From Planctomycetaceae bacterium (GTDB taxonomy: Bacteria; Planctomycetota; Planctomycetia; Planctomycetales; Planctomycetaceae), in assembly GCA_041398785.1 (NCBI GenBank), contig JAWKUA010000029.1:1-64000 (forward strand): a DNA stretch of 64,000 nt. Reading direction: 5' to 3'. This document shows, in pieces, positions 9,930 through 18,357 of this stretch. The notes under the pieces are model-generated. The model was not told the origin of the DNA, made no database searches, and saw nothing but the letters and a program-made list of their open reading frames with translations. A program made the position numbers and the translations under genes. The stretch's first letter is position 1, and the number at the start of each line of letters is the position of its first letter.

Positions 9930-10340
9930 CGTCTTTCCTCGTCAATCATTCAGCAGGCAGACAGAACGGACGGATATCGACGACACTGGTTCCCGCGCCG
10001 CAAGCGAACATCAAAGTTGCGGAATCAAGAGCAAGAGAGAGCCACGACGCCGGCAGCGAACCGCCGGGCGGCCGGTGCGAAATGATGCCTGACTCAGGAC
10101 ACACCAGCTCAAGCCGAAGGTGCGACAGGCATCGCGACCATACTCGGCCGATGCGATCATAACGGCACCGAAGATCTCGATCTGCGCTTAGACAGCGTTT
10201 TTCGACGACTTTGGCTCTTTCCTCTTCCCGCAGATGCCCGCTAAGTCGGTCACGTCTGGACAGTCAGATTCGGCGGCAATAGCCTTCCATCACATTGAGC
10301 GACCGATGTGCAGATAATGGCCGTTTCCGGGAGAATGTGG
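9930..10340. other. Intergenic region between divergent genes
   Basis: About 410 bp between the starts of the propeller gene and the rhomboid gene. It should hold both promoters, but I see no convincing -35/-10 pair, conserved RNA or repeat. Short frames in it look non-coding. Confidence 0.6.
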
Positions 10341-11450
10341 ATGGGGTTGGCTGAACGTGATTACTGCCGAACGTACCGCAGTGGCTGGGGAAGCGGTCCG
10401 ACGGGCTGGCCGCCGACCTGCCGCTCGATCGTCTTTCTGTGCATCGGCATTTTCATCGCGCAGCTTCTGATCGTGCGTCGGGCTCCGATCGAATGGCCGG
10501 TTCAGAAGTGGGGCGAGGACGAAGAGTCGTTCGTCGAAACCTGGACAGAAGCGAATGGAACTGCGTCTCCGGACATCACCGAATCTTCCAGGGAAGAGCT
10601 TCGTCAGGAAGCCCGCAGGCTGTACGAGCAGGCACTTCTGGAATCCGCATACGGCTATCGACCGGTCAGTTCCGTTGTGCAGCAGTGGTGCGAACTGGAT
10701 GCGAACAAGGTCATGCGGGGGCAGATCTGGCGTCTGTTGACGTGTGCATTCTGTCACGATCGCCATAGCATCTTTCACATTCTGTTCAACATGCTGGGAC
10801 TGATCTGGTTCGGTATTGTTCTGGAGCAGATGTATGGTTCGCGTGAGTTCCTGTGGTTTTATTTGGCAGCCGCTGTCGTTTCGAGTCTGACGTATGTGGC
10901 GCTTGACCTGTATACCGGAGAGTCCGTGCCGGCGATCGGTGCGTCCGGTGCAGTGATGGCTGTGTTGATGCTGTACGCCGGTCACTTTCCTTCAGCGACG
11001 ATTTGCGTTTGGTGGCTGTTTCCGATTCAGGTCCGGTGGCTGGTGCTGCTGTATGTTGCATACGACCTGCATCCAGTCCTTCTGGAATTGTCAGGCGAAC
11101 CGTCATACTCGGGAGTTGCGCATGCGGCCCATCTGGGAGGGCTGGCGTTCGGGTACGTGTATTGGAAGAAGCGCCTGCGGCTGCTGCCACTGGTGGAGAA
11201 AATCGGCCGCATTCGATGGCGAAAGTTCATGCGCCGCAATCCGGGGCTGCGCCTGTACGCTTCGCCCGAATGCGAAAGTGAACTACGCGACGATCCTTCG
11301 CTCGCGAACGAACACCGCGTTTCGGAGGCCCTCGACCGTTTGCTTGAGAAAATTTCCCGGGAAGGGCGCGACTCGCTGACCGACGAAGATCTGTCGGTTC
11401 TGGAAGAAGAAAGCAAGCGCCTTCGCGGCCATCGAAGCCAGGACTCGTAA
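10341..11450 (+). CDS. Rhomboid family intramembrane serine protease
   Basis: Predicted intramembrane protease of the rhomboid family. The catalytic serine lies in IGASGAV (Ser codon at 10944-10946) and the partner His in AHAAHLGG. HILFNMLGL and about six or seven hydrophobic segments support the fold. The first membrane helix (SIVFLCIGIFIAQLLIV) is followed by a long polar, partly acidic loop of about 80 residues, and the C-terminus is a charged cytoplasmic tail. I prefer the ATG at 10341 (MGLAERDY) because GGGAG lies 7 bases upstream and planctomycete rhomboids commonly begin MGxxDRDY; the frame is open from ATG at 10308. Cleavage substrates cannot be inferred. Confidence 0.87.
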   Translation: MGLAERDYCRTYRSGWGSGPTGWPPTCRSIVFLCIGIFIAQLLIVRRAPIEWPVQKWGEDEESFVETWTEANGTASPDITESSREELRQEARRLYEQALLESAYGYRPVSSVVQQWCELDANKVMRGQIWRLLTCAFCHDRHSIFHILFNMLGLIWFGIVLEQMYGSREFLWFYLAAAVVSSLTYVALDLYTGESVPAIGASGAVMAVLMLYAGHFPSATICVWWLFPIQVRWLVLLYVAYDLHPVLLELSGEPSYSGVAHAAHLGGLAFGYVYWKKRLRLLPLVEKIGRIRWRKFMRRNPGLRLYASPECESELRDDPSLANEHRVSEALDRLLEKISREGRDSLTDEDLSVLEEESKRLRGHRSQDS

Positions 11451-11478
11451 AAAACTGCGGCGCCACGGCGCGTTTTTC
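11447..11478. terminator. Possible bidirectional terminator between convergent genes
   Basis: AAAAAC and GTTTTT flank a short GC-rich core with GCGC arms around CACG, just after the rhomboid stop. The T-run on the plus strand and the A-run (T-run on minus) suit two converging transcripts, but the stem is short and bulged. Confidence 0.4.
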
Positions 11479-11614
11479 TGTTGCGACTTCCGGCCTCGCA
11501 AATTCCGGCTGGCGGCTCATAGCGGTAGACGCAGTGCTCGGGCCGACTGTGAGAATACATCGTCAGCCTGCCTGTGCGGCGATGACAGCTTCCGCGATCG
11601 AAAATCTGGCGCTG

Positions 11615-12763
11615 CTAATTCAATATCCGGATGCAGACCGGCCGGCCGACTTTGATGCGATGGTCGGTCGCCGTCAGCGTTCCAAATTGCTGGTTCACCG
11701 AAAACACGACAACGGAATCGCTGCTCTGGTTTTCCGCAAGCAGCCAGTGTCCGTCCGGCATGATGAAAAAATTCCGGGGTGCCTGGCCCTGCGTCGGTTC
11801 AATTTCCACCGTCGACAGTTTGCCGCTCTGTTGATCGATGGCAAATACGGCAATCGAATCGTTGCCGCGATTGCTGACGTACAGGAATCGGCCCGATGGG
11901 TCCACCAGGCATTCGGCCGTGCTGTTGCCGCCTTCGTGCTGGTCGGGCAGAGTCGACAGCGTTTGGACGGGAGTCAGACCACCGCTTTCCGTGTCTCTGG
12001 TGAAGGCGGTCGCGGATGATGTGATCTCATTGTTTGTGTAGGCAAATTCTCCCGACGGGTGGATCGCGAAGTGACGCGGTCCGCCGCCGGCTGCGACTTC
12101 AGCGAATGCAGGTGAATTCGCTTCCAGGACTCCCGACTTTGCATCGAAGCGATAGATCATGATGCGATCGATCCCCAGATCTGCCACGTAGGCAAAGCGA
12201 TTGTCGCTGGAAAGGTTGATGGAATGGGCGTGCGGAGCTTCCTGTCGGCGGGCGTTGACGCTGCTGCCTTCGTGATTGATCACGCAGGAATGTTCCCCCA
12301 ACGCTCCGTCTTCCTCGATGGGGAACACGGCCACGTTGCCGCCGACATAGTTGGCGACAAGCAGAAACTTCCCGGTTCCGTCAATGTTGCAGTGGCAGGG
12401 TGCTCCGCCGGACGTCGACTGCTGATTGATAAACGTCAGCTTTCCCGACTGCGGATCGATCCGAAACGCGCTCACGGCTCCCGATTTTTCGCCTCGAAAC
12501 TCGTTCAGTTCGTTGACGGCAAACAGAACCCGGCCATTGGGATGAATCGCCAGAAACGACGGGTTGTCAGCCTTCACGGCGAGTTCGGGAGCTGACAGGG
12601 ATCCGGTTTCGTCATTGAACAGACACGTATAGATGCCGTCGCTGATGCTGTCCGGCTCGGTATACGTCCCGATGTAAATGCGGTGTTCCGCGGCGTCGGC
12701 AGACGGAACAGAAATGGCAGCGAAGAACCCCAGCACCAGCAGCAACGCAATTCGATATGTCAT
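11615..12763 (-). CDS. Secreted lactonase-family beta-propeller (6-phosphogluconolactonase-like, YbhE type)
   Basis: A 382-residue protein with an N-terminal signal peptide (hydrophobic residues about 5-24, ending near ADAAEH) followed by a seven-bladed propeller of the lactonase family. Recognisable landmarks are YIGTYT, NPSFLAIHPNG, VANYVGGNVAVFP, HAHSINLSSD, GPRHFAIHP and FLYVSNRGNDSIAVF. Cytosolic relatives hydrolyse 6-phosphogluconolactone, but this one is exported, so its natural substrate is uncertain and the name should be read as a family label. ATG at 12763 is preceded by AAAGGCG. It is convergent with the rhomboid gene and has repeat copy B in its upstream region. Confidence 0.85.
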   Translation of the reverse strand: MTYRIALLLVLGFFAAISVPSADAAEHRIYIGTYTEPDSISDGIYTCLFNDETGSLSAPELAVKADNPSFLAIHPNGRVLFAVNELNEFRGEKSGAVSAFRIDPQSGKLTFINQQSTSGGAPCHCNIDGTGKFLLVANYVGGNVAVFPIEEDGALGEHSCVINHEGSSVNARRQEAPHAHSINLSSDNRFAYVADLGIDRIMIYRFDAKSGVLEANSPAFAEVAAGGGPRHFAIHPSGEFAYTNNEITSSATAFTRDTESGGLTPVQTLSTLPDQHEGGNSTAECLVDPSGRFLYVSNRGNDSIAVFAIDQQSGKLSTVEIEPTQGQAPRNFFIMPDGHWLLAENQSSDSVVVFSVNQQFGTLTATDHRIKVGRPVCIRILN

Positions 12764-12901
12764 GGAAACGCCTTTCTCATGAGTGATGTTGGCTCATGCC
12801 GCGAGTGTATCGACATCGCCGGCGAATTCCACGAAGGCGCAGCCTGGTGAGACAGCGTAACCGGAGACCGCGCGGCGTGCCGAATCGAAAGCAAGGCGAT
12901 C

Positions 12902-13105
12902 GACGGATGAGAATTTACCAATGCAGAGCGACAATCGCTTCACCCTCCCGTTTCAACGGGAGGGTCGCCGATCGAATGTCGTTCAGGCGTTCGATCGCGG
13001 GAGGGCCATGCACGGGGAACTCCCGGTTGCGATTTCTCCTCGTTTGATCGCCTGCACGGCGATCAAACCGACGCTCCCGTTGAAACGGGAGGGTACTCAT
13101 CTGCC
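12902..13105 (+). repeat. Structured ~215-bp intergenic repeat, copy B
   Basis: This copy shares long blocks with those at 34213 and 40497 (CCAATGCAGAGCGACAAT; GTTCAGGCGTTCGATCGCGG; CGCCTGCACGGC). It contains 10-bp-arm ACCCTCCCGT/ACGGGAGGGT hairpins at both ends; the second has one mismatch. Between them lie CGATCGAA/TTCGATCG and a perfect GTTTGATCGCC/GGCGATCAAAC hairpin. Ends are GACGGATGAGAAT and TACTCATCTGCC, a decayed form of the 13-bp terminal inverted repeat. The GGGGAGGG/CCCTCCCC pair of other copies is degenerate here. It lies between two minus-strand genes. Confidence 0.85.
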
Positions 13106-13166
13106 GCAGGCCTAAGGTGTCGGCTGGAAACCAGACGTCTCGGACCAACCGTTCGGCGCTGCGGCG

Positions 13167-14918
13167 CTACTCGGCGGACGATTCTGATGCCCCGACGGTG
13201 GCTGCGGGAACCACAACCGTCGCGGCGGCCGACGGGTGCATTCGTTCGTATTCGGCGGTGAGCTGTTCGCCGGGTGTCACGCCGAACCTGGCCCACATGC
13301 CGGCATACATCGCGGCGATCAGAATCACCAGAGCCGCGCCGGCAGGCTTCGCAAGCGTCCACGGAGTGATGTCGACGTCTTCGGTGTATTGCTGTTCAAA
13401 GGGCTCGGATCGCGGCGACAGCTTCGTGATGATCGCCATCAGGATCAGCAGAAATACAAAGTTGACGGCAGCCAGATGCAGCCAGTGCATCTGCAAACCG
13501 TGGACAGCGTCGCCGGACCGAATCCCGATGACGTTATCCATCGCAACACCGAAGAAGCCCTGGAACAGCATTCCCGCCGCGAGCGCAATGTTGGCTGCTC
13601 TTGCAGGCGCCGTTCGGCTGATGATTCCCATGACCACAATCGCCAGCAGCGGGATATTCAAGACCGCGGCGATGTTCTTCATCAGATTGAACAAACCGTC
13701 GACGGATGCCAGTCGGTTGAAGAACACGGCCAGACCGACCGTCACGGGAATCATGACAACACCGATCAGCTTGCCGACTTTCACCTGCTGCTTTTCCGAG
13801 GCATCGCGGTTCAGAAATCCCTTGTAGAGGTCGAGGCTGAACAGAGTGCTGCCACTGTTCAGAAAGCTGTTGAACGAACTCAGGATCGCTCCGAAGATCG
13901 TGGCGGCAAAGAATCCGACGGCCCATTTCGGCAGCACCAGATTCACCAGAAATCCGTACGCTTCGTCGTTGTTCGCGGGCGCGGCCGCCTGGCCGCTGCT
14001 GACGATGTGCCAGGCGATGATCCCAGGCAGAACCAGATATAACGGTCCGGCAAGTTTCATCAGCGCAGCGAACAGGACGCCCTTCTGGCCTTCGGCAAGA
14101 TTCTTCGACGCCAGCGTTCGCTGAACGATGCCCTGATTCGTGCACCAATAGTAAGTGACGATCATCGTCATGCCCGTCAGCAGCGTCGGCCACGGAATAT
14201 CGGATGCCGTATCGCCGATCGACGACAACCGCTGCGGGTGCTGTCGAATGAGTGCCGAAAGGCCCGCTCCGATGTTTCCGTCGCCGATGTACGACAGTCC
14301 CAGAAACGGAATCAGCAACCCGCCGACAATCAGGCCGATTCCGTTGACGGTGTCTGACACGGCGACGGCTTTCAGTCCGCCGAAGATCGCGTAGCAGCCG
14401 CCGACAACCGCCAGCAGAGTGCTGACCAGAGCCATGTTGAAGTCAACGTTGTCCGTTCCTGTCAGCGAGGGAACGTCGAAGACGGTAATCATGAATTTCG
14501 CGCCGCTCATCAGCACGAACGGCAGCACATTCAGGACGATCGACGCCAGGAAGATGATCGACGTCAACTGCCGCGTTGTCGAGCTGAACCGCAGCTCCAG
14601 GTATTGCGGAATCGTGGTGATCCCGCTCTTGAGATACCGCGGCAGAAAGATGACCGCCATCGCTACGATTGCCAGAGCGGACCACACTTCCCACGCCATG
14701 ACGATCATGCCGTTCTTGTAGGCGCCGCCGTTCAGTCCCACCAGTTGCTCGGTGGACAGGTTCGTCAGCAGCAGCGAACCGCCGACAACGATCCACGACA
14801 GGCTGCGACCGGCCAGAAAGTAGCCGGCGGACGTTTCCTGGTCGTCGTTGTGAGTCTTCCACCACGCAACAACGGCGACGAGTGCCGTAAAAAAAACAAA
14901 CGAAAGGGCTGTCGTCAT
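13167..14918 (-). CDS. Sodium:solute symporter (SSS/SLC5 family, SGLT-like)
   Basis: A 583-residue polytopic membrane protein with about 14 hydrophobic segments. The stretch GGSLLLTNLSTEQLVGLNGG followed by YKNG closely follows the unwound first core helix of the sodium/galactose symporter vSGLT, and LSSFNSFLNSGSTLFS matches its Na2-site helix with the paired serines. It should import a small solute, most likely a sugar, using the sodium gradient; the exact substrate is not readable. The C-terminus after the last helix is Ala/Ser/Val-rich and polar. ATG is at 14918. No enzyme gene is adjacent to suggest a catabolic pathway. Confidence 0.88.
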   Translation of the reverse strand: MTTALSFVFFTALVAVVAWWKTHNDDQETSAGYFLAGRSLSWIVVGGSLLLTNLSTEQLVGLNGGAYKNGMIVMAWEVWSALAIVAMAVIFLPRYLKSGITTIPQYLELRFSSTTRQLTSIIFLASIVLNVLPFVLMSGAKFMITVFDVPSLTGTDNVDFNMALVSTLLAVVGGCYAIFGGLKAVAVSDTVNGIGLIVGGLLIPFLGLSYIGDGNIGAGLSALIRQHPQRLSSIGDTASDIPWPTLLTGMTMIVTYYWCTNQGIVQRTLASKNLAEGQKGVLFAALMKLAGPLYLVLPGIIAWHIVSSGQAAAPANNDEAYGFLVNLVLPKWAVGFFAATIFGAILSSFNSFLNSGSTLFSLDLYKGFLNRDASEKQQVKVGKLIGVVMIPVTVGLAVFFNRLASVDGLFNLMKNIAAVLNIPLLAIVVMGIISRTAPARAANIALAAGMLFQGFFGVAMDNVIGIRSGDAVHGLQMHWLHLAAVNFVFLLILMAIITKLSPRSEPFEQQYTEDVDITPWTLAKPAGAALVILIAAMYAGMWARFGVTPGEQLTAEYERMHPSAAATVVVPAATVGASESSAE

Positions 14919-15316
14919 CGTGCCGTGTCCTGACGTTCATTCGCACAACCATGCAGGCAGAGTTGACACGGCGCGCGGGAAAGCATGAACAATGAAGAAG
15001 TGCATTTCGAATATGTGCAATCCGATATTGAGCCGCGATTGTATCCGGCGGCGATGGGAAAATCTCAGAGGTGCGGCTGATTTCGTCACGCTCGCCGCGA
15101 CCAAAGCCTCTGACGTGACCAGGGTACAGGAGAACTCGAGTGAGCTGACGGAATCATCCATGAACGCCACCACGTGCATCGTGGCCGGGAAATCGTCGAA
15201 TGCGACAGACACAGATGTCCGTCGTACCGCCGTTACGTTCTCTTCAGCCATAGGTGGCATGCCCGCCGATGAGGCTGTTACCGACCGCGAAATCATCCGG
15301 CGTCTCACGGCGGGCG
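14919..15316. other. Intergenic region without a supported gene
   Basis: About 400 bp between two minus-strand genes. Frames run through it on both strands, but they have no recognisable domain and no convincing ribosome binding site. One of them invades the 3' end of the LRR gene. No repeat or hairpin stands out. Confidence 0.5.
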
Positions 15317-16270
15317 TCATTTCAGGACGTCAGAGAACACATGGCATCCCAGTTGGCGACCGATTTTTTTCAGCCCTGCGGCGGAGACTTTTGAATGATC
15401 CACGCTGAGCGAACGCAGACTTTTCAGGTTCGCCAGGAATTTCAGTCCGGCATCCGTGATTTGCGTCCGACGAAGCGACAGTGAATCCAGATTCGGCAGC
15501 GACTGCAGGTACGCGACGCCTGCGTCAGTGACCTTCGGGCCTCGAATTTCCAGATCGCGGAGATTCTTCAGTTGTCCAACATGCTCCATCCCGCGATCGG
15601 TAATCCCCGAACCTTCGATGGAGAGCTCCTTCAGGGTCTGGCATTCCGGGCACGCGGCCAGGGCGACAAGGTCTTTGAAGAGCACCTTCTCCATTCCGAT
15701 GAACTTAACTTCGCCCTTGATCACGGCGATCCCGCCGCGTCGCTGTTTCACGATCTTCCTTACGTCTGACAATTTGACGAGTCCTGCCGTGCTCGTGGAC
15801 GACGACTTCTGTTGCTTCTGCTTCTCCTTCTGTGCAGCCGCTGGCTTCCGCGCCGGGAGTTTTTGCCGCCTGGGCGACCGTTCGATTCGCTCAAGAAGTT
15901 TTCGGACACCCGTTTTCCAGCTCCTGTCGTTGTCCCAGAGTGTTCGGAGTTCCGAGTTCGCCGCAATTCGTGCGACAGCATCGCGGGCCAGCCGGACATC
16001 GTCGTCGCGGGGAACAAATCTGCGTTCGGCCAGCCATTCGCGGATTTCCGCAGGCAGCTCCCGGCTCGGATGACCCTGCGCTGCGGCGATGACTTCGGCC
16101 GCCGCAAGCGCGCAGGCACACTGATCCGCCTCCAACACTGCCGCCGCACGAACCTTGGCGATACCACGAAGCGCGCTCAGGACGAAGGTCGTTCGATTCT
16201 GCGACGTCAGTCGCTCGGCCCATTCTTCTGCGGAATCGCTCTCAAAGACGGCCTCTCCCCATGCTCCCAT
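15317..16270 (-). CDS. DUF4259 domain fused to leucine-rich repeats
   Basis: A 317-residue cytosolic protein. The N-terminal half begins MGAWGEAVFESDSAEEW, the hallmark opening of DUF4259, and continues to about residue 120. A Lys/Gln/Ser-rich linker with QKEKQKQQKSSS follows. The C-terminal 130 residues are four or five leucine-rich repeats of the planctomycete type (LKELSIEGSGITDRGM, LRDLEIRGPKVTDAGV, LDSLSLRRTQITDAGL, LRSLSVDHSKVSAAGL). The frame is open to 16303, but ATG at 16270 is strongly favoured because AAGGAGGG lies just upstream and DUF4259 proteins start with MGAWG. The function of DUF4259 is not established; the LRR suggests a binding role. Confidence 0.82.
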   Translation of the reverse strand: MGAWGEAVFESDSAEEWAERLTSQNRTTFVLSALRGIAKVRAAAVLEADQCACALAAAEVIAAAQGHPSRELPAEIREWLAERRFVPRDDDVRLARDAVARIAANSELRTLWDNDRSWKTGVRKLLERIERSPRRQKLPARKPAAAQKEKQKQQKSSSTSTAGLVKLSDVRKIVKQRRGGIAVIKGEVKFIGMEKVLFKDLVALAACPECQTLKELSIEGSGITDRGMEHVGQLKNLRDLEIRGPKVTDAGVAYLQSLPNLDSLSLRRTQITDAGLKFLANLKSLRSLSVDHSKVSAAGLKKIGRQLGCHVFSDVLK

Positions 16271-16480
16271 TCTTCCCTCCTTTGCTGTTGTGTCACCGGT
16301 CAAGTCGAATCGACCGCCCGCGGCGACGAGCTTGTGAGCCTGTGAATTTCAGGGAAGGAAATGGTAACGGCGATTAGCGAACTTCGCTCGTCATGCGATG
16401 AACCGAAATCGCACAATCGTGGCAGCACCCCGCATTCACCCAGCGGGCTTTATTGCGTGCATTCTTCTTATGTAACTGAT

Positions 16481-16508
16481 TTGACACATTTACCCCATTT
16501 TGTAAATT
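16481..16508 (+). promoter_or_regulatory. Sigma-70-like promoter of the Ser/Gly/Tyr-rich protein gene
   Basis: TTGACA (16481-16486), a 16-bp spacer and TAAATT (16503-16508) lie in a conspicuously AT-rich island of an otherwise GC-rich region. The -10 is about 87 bases upstream of ATG 16595, leaving an untranslated leader of roughly 75-80 nucleotides. Confidence 0.65.
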
Positions 16509-16594
16509 GGTCTGCTGTGCGATTCGGCAGTGGCTTGCCATCCCGTCGGTACCGCGCTGAAAGATCATCTCCAGACGAAACCAAGGAGTACAGG

Positions 16595-17626
16595 ATGCGA
16601 AGAAACGTTGTTTGCGGGCGGATCGGGCTGACGGCGCTGGCACTGGCCACGGCTGCCATATTGGTTCCGGAACACGCCGAAGCCGGGAGGAATCGTGGTC
16701 GGGGAAGCAGCGGTTCCTATGGCTCCAGCGGGTCCTACGGTTCGAGTGGCTCCAGTGGTTCCTACGGGTCGAACGGCTCCAGCGGCTCTTATGGCTCCAG
16801 TGGTTCTTCCGGTGGAGTCTACAGCAGCTACGGTTCCAGTGGCTCTTCAGGTTCAAGCGGCTCATCCGGTTCGCGAGCGACTCGCGTCGCTCAGCGAGAA
16901 GCGCGGCGGGAGGCTCGCCGATCGCGCGGCAGCAGCGGATCATCCGGCTCATCAGGAAGCTATGGTTCCAGCGGGTCTTCGGGAGGAAGCTACGCGAGCT
17001 ATGGTTCCGGCGGTTCGACCGGTTCTTCGGGCGGCTACGGTTCCGGCGGTTCCTCGGGCGGCTATTCGTCGGGAAGCTATTCGTCCGGCGGTTACAGTTC
17101 GAGCGGCGGCTACAGTTCAAGTGGCGGATACAGTTCAAGTGGCGGATACAGTTCCGTCGGCAGCGGTTCGGGTGGATATTCTTCGAACGGCGCTGGTTCC
17201 GGAGGCGGATACGTCAGCGTAAGTTCAATGTCGTCAGGTCAGTCGACGTACGCGGCGTCGCAGGTTGCGTCACCAACCATCGCCACCCGTCAGGCTCAGC
17301 CCGCTTCCGCAACGCCGGCAGTCCCGTCATCACAGGCGCCGCAGAAGGACCTCAGCATTGCGATGCTGGTCGTTCAGGTGCCGGAAGATGCCGTTGTGTA
17401 TCTTGTTGGCAAAAAGATGACGATCACCGGACGCGAACGCCATTTCCGCATCCCGATTCCGGATCCATCGCGGGAGTACTCGTATCCGGTCCGTGTCGAC
17501 GTTGTGCGCAACGGAGAAACATTGACGAGCGAAACGACGCATCAGCTTCGCGGCGGACAGCAGATCAGCGTTGTGATTTCCGAATCGGAAACCGACGGCG
17601 AACTGGTGGCCGTTGCGATGCGGTAG
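16595..17626 (+). CDS. Secreted Ser/Gly/Tyr-rich low-complexity protein with a C-terminal TIGR03000 domain
   Basis: A 343-residue protein. A signal peptide (about residues 1-30, ending HAEAG) precedes some 170 residues of SGSYGSSGSSG-like repeats, interrupted by a basic patch (RATRVAQREARREARRSRG) and followed by SSGGY repeats. Residues 257-343 form a TIGR03000 domain, a family seen mainly in planctomycetes (VVQVPEDAVVYLVGKKMTIT, RHFRIPIPD, YSYPVRVDVVRNGE). The start is ATG 16595, preceded by AAGGAG, although the frame is open from 16361. The gene has its own promoter and a strong terminator, so it forms a single-gene unit, perhaps highly expressed. A cell-surface or matrix role is inferred from composition only. 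Confidence 0.86.
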   Translation: MRRNVVCGRIGLTALALATAAILVPEHAEAGRNRGRGSSGSYGSSGSYGSSGSSGSYGSNGSSGSYGSSGSSGGVYSSYGSSGSSGSSGSSGSRATRVAQREARREARRSRGSSGSSGSSGSYGSSGSSGGSYASYGSGGSTGSSGGYGSGGSSGGYSSGSYSSGGYSSSGGYSSSGGYSSSGGYSSVGSGSGGYSSNGAGSGGGYVSVSSMSSGQSTYAASQVASPTIATRQAQPASATPAVPSSQAPQKDLSIAMLVVQVPEDAVVYLVGKKMTITGRERHFRIPIPDPSREYSYPVRVDVVRNGETLTSETTHQLRGGQQISVVISESETDGELVAVAMR

Positions 17627-17653
17627 ATTCGATCACGGTTGAGATATTTGTTC

Positions 17654-17686
17654 AGGAGGGGCGGTTCGCTGCCCCTCCTTTTTTTT
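17654..17686 (+). terminator. Rho-independent terminator
   Basis: A perfect 9-bp stem (AGGAGGGGC / GCCCCTCCT) with an 8-base loop is followed directly by a run of eight T's, 28 bases after the stop of the Ser/Gly/Tyr-rich gene. Confidence 0.92.
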
Positions 17687-17733
17687 GTCTGCGGCAAATG
17701 GATGCCGGCAGAGACCGGCAGAGATCCCTATCT

Positions 17734-18357
17734 ATGGAAACCAACGGCCATCACCTGCCGCCCGGCGCGCCGAAAGCTGTTTTCGGCGAAGTCGTGGCGT
17801 CAATGGCTGAGGATCGACGGGCTTCGCGACACACGCTTCGTCGCATTGGCCGACTTGCTTTGAACACCTGGCTGGTGATCCACCTAACCGCCATCATCGC
17901 CGCTCCCGCGACGGTTGGTCCTTCGTCACAGTCAGCGCGGAAAGTGTGGGAGATTTTCAGCCCGTACCTGCAGGCCTGCTATCTGAATCATGGCTTCCAC
18001 TATTTCGCTCCTCAGCCGGGAAGCAGCCATCTGGTTTCCTGGACCGCGACGATGGCTGATGGTTCGACAAAGTCCGGGGTGTTCCCCAATCCTGAAATCC
18101 AGCCCAGGCTGCTTTACCACCGACACTTCATGCTGTCGGAATTCCTGGGAAACGCGGACCCGGAACTTCAACAGCAGGTCATTCGCAGCTACGCCCGCAA
18201 TCTGTGCCGCGAACACAGCGCCGTATCCGTTTCCGTTTCACTCGTCCGACATGACCTGCCGACGATGGAACGAGTTCGTGCCGGAGGAACCCTGGAGGAC
18301 GGAGATCTTTACGAAGAACAGCCTCTGGGAATGTTCCGATGGGACGAACTGCAGTGA
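17734..18357 (+). CDS. Single-pass membrane protein, companion of the HTTM protein
   Basis: About 207 residues; a membrane segment near residues 45-70 (LALNTWLVIHLTAIIAA) anchors a soluble part rich in aromatic residues and His (LNHGFHYFAPQPGSS, LYHRHFMLSEFLG). I do not recognise a catalytic motif. Genes of this kind often precede HTTM genes in planctomycetes, and here the stop overlaps the HTTM start by 19 bp, implying translational coupling. ATG 17734 is chosen; ATG 17698 in the same frame is possible, and neither has a clear Shine-Dalgarno. Confidence 0.75.
   Translation: METNGHHLPPGAPKAVFGEVVASMAEDRRASRHTLRRIGRLALNTWLVIHLTAIIAAPATVGPSSQSARKVWEIFSPYLQACYLNHGFHYFAPQPGSSHLVSWTATMADGSTKSGVFPNPEIQPRLLYHRHFMLSEFLGNADPELQQQVIRSYARNLCREHSAVSVSVSLVRHDLPTMERVRAGGTLEDGDLYEEQPLGMFRWDELQ

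Noticed and set aside
12902..13105. CRISPR array from repeated hairpins
   Set aside because: Copies are single, about 215 bp long, widely spaced and have no short repeat-spacer pattern or cas genes nearby.
12915..13148. Short frames inside the intergenic repeats (also near 34222 and 40502)
   Set aside because: They translate palindromes and differ between copies by frameshifts and stops, so they are not conserved proteins.
14992..15408. 138-codon plus-strand frame
   Set aside because: No domain or good ribosome binding site, and it enters the 3' end of the LRR gene on the other strand.
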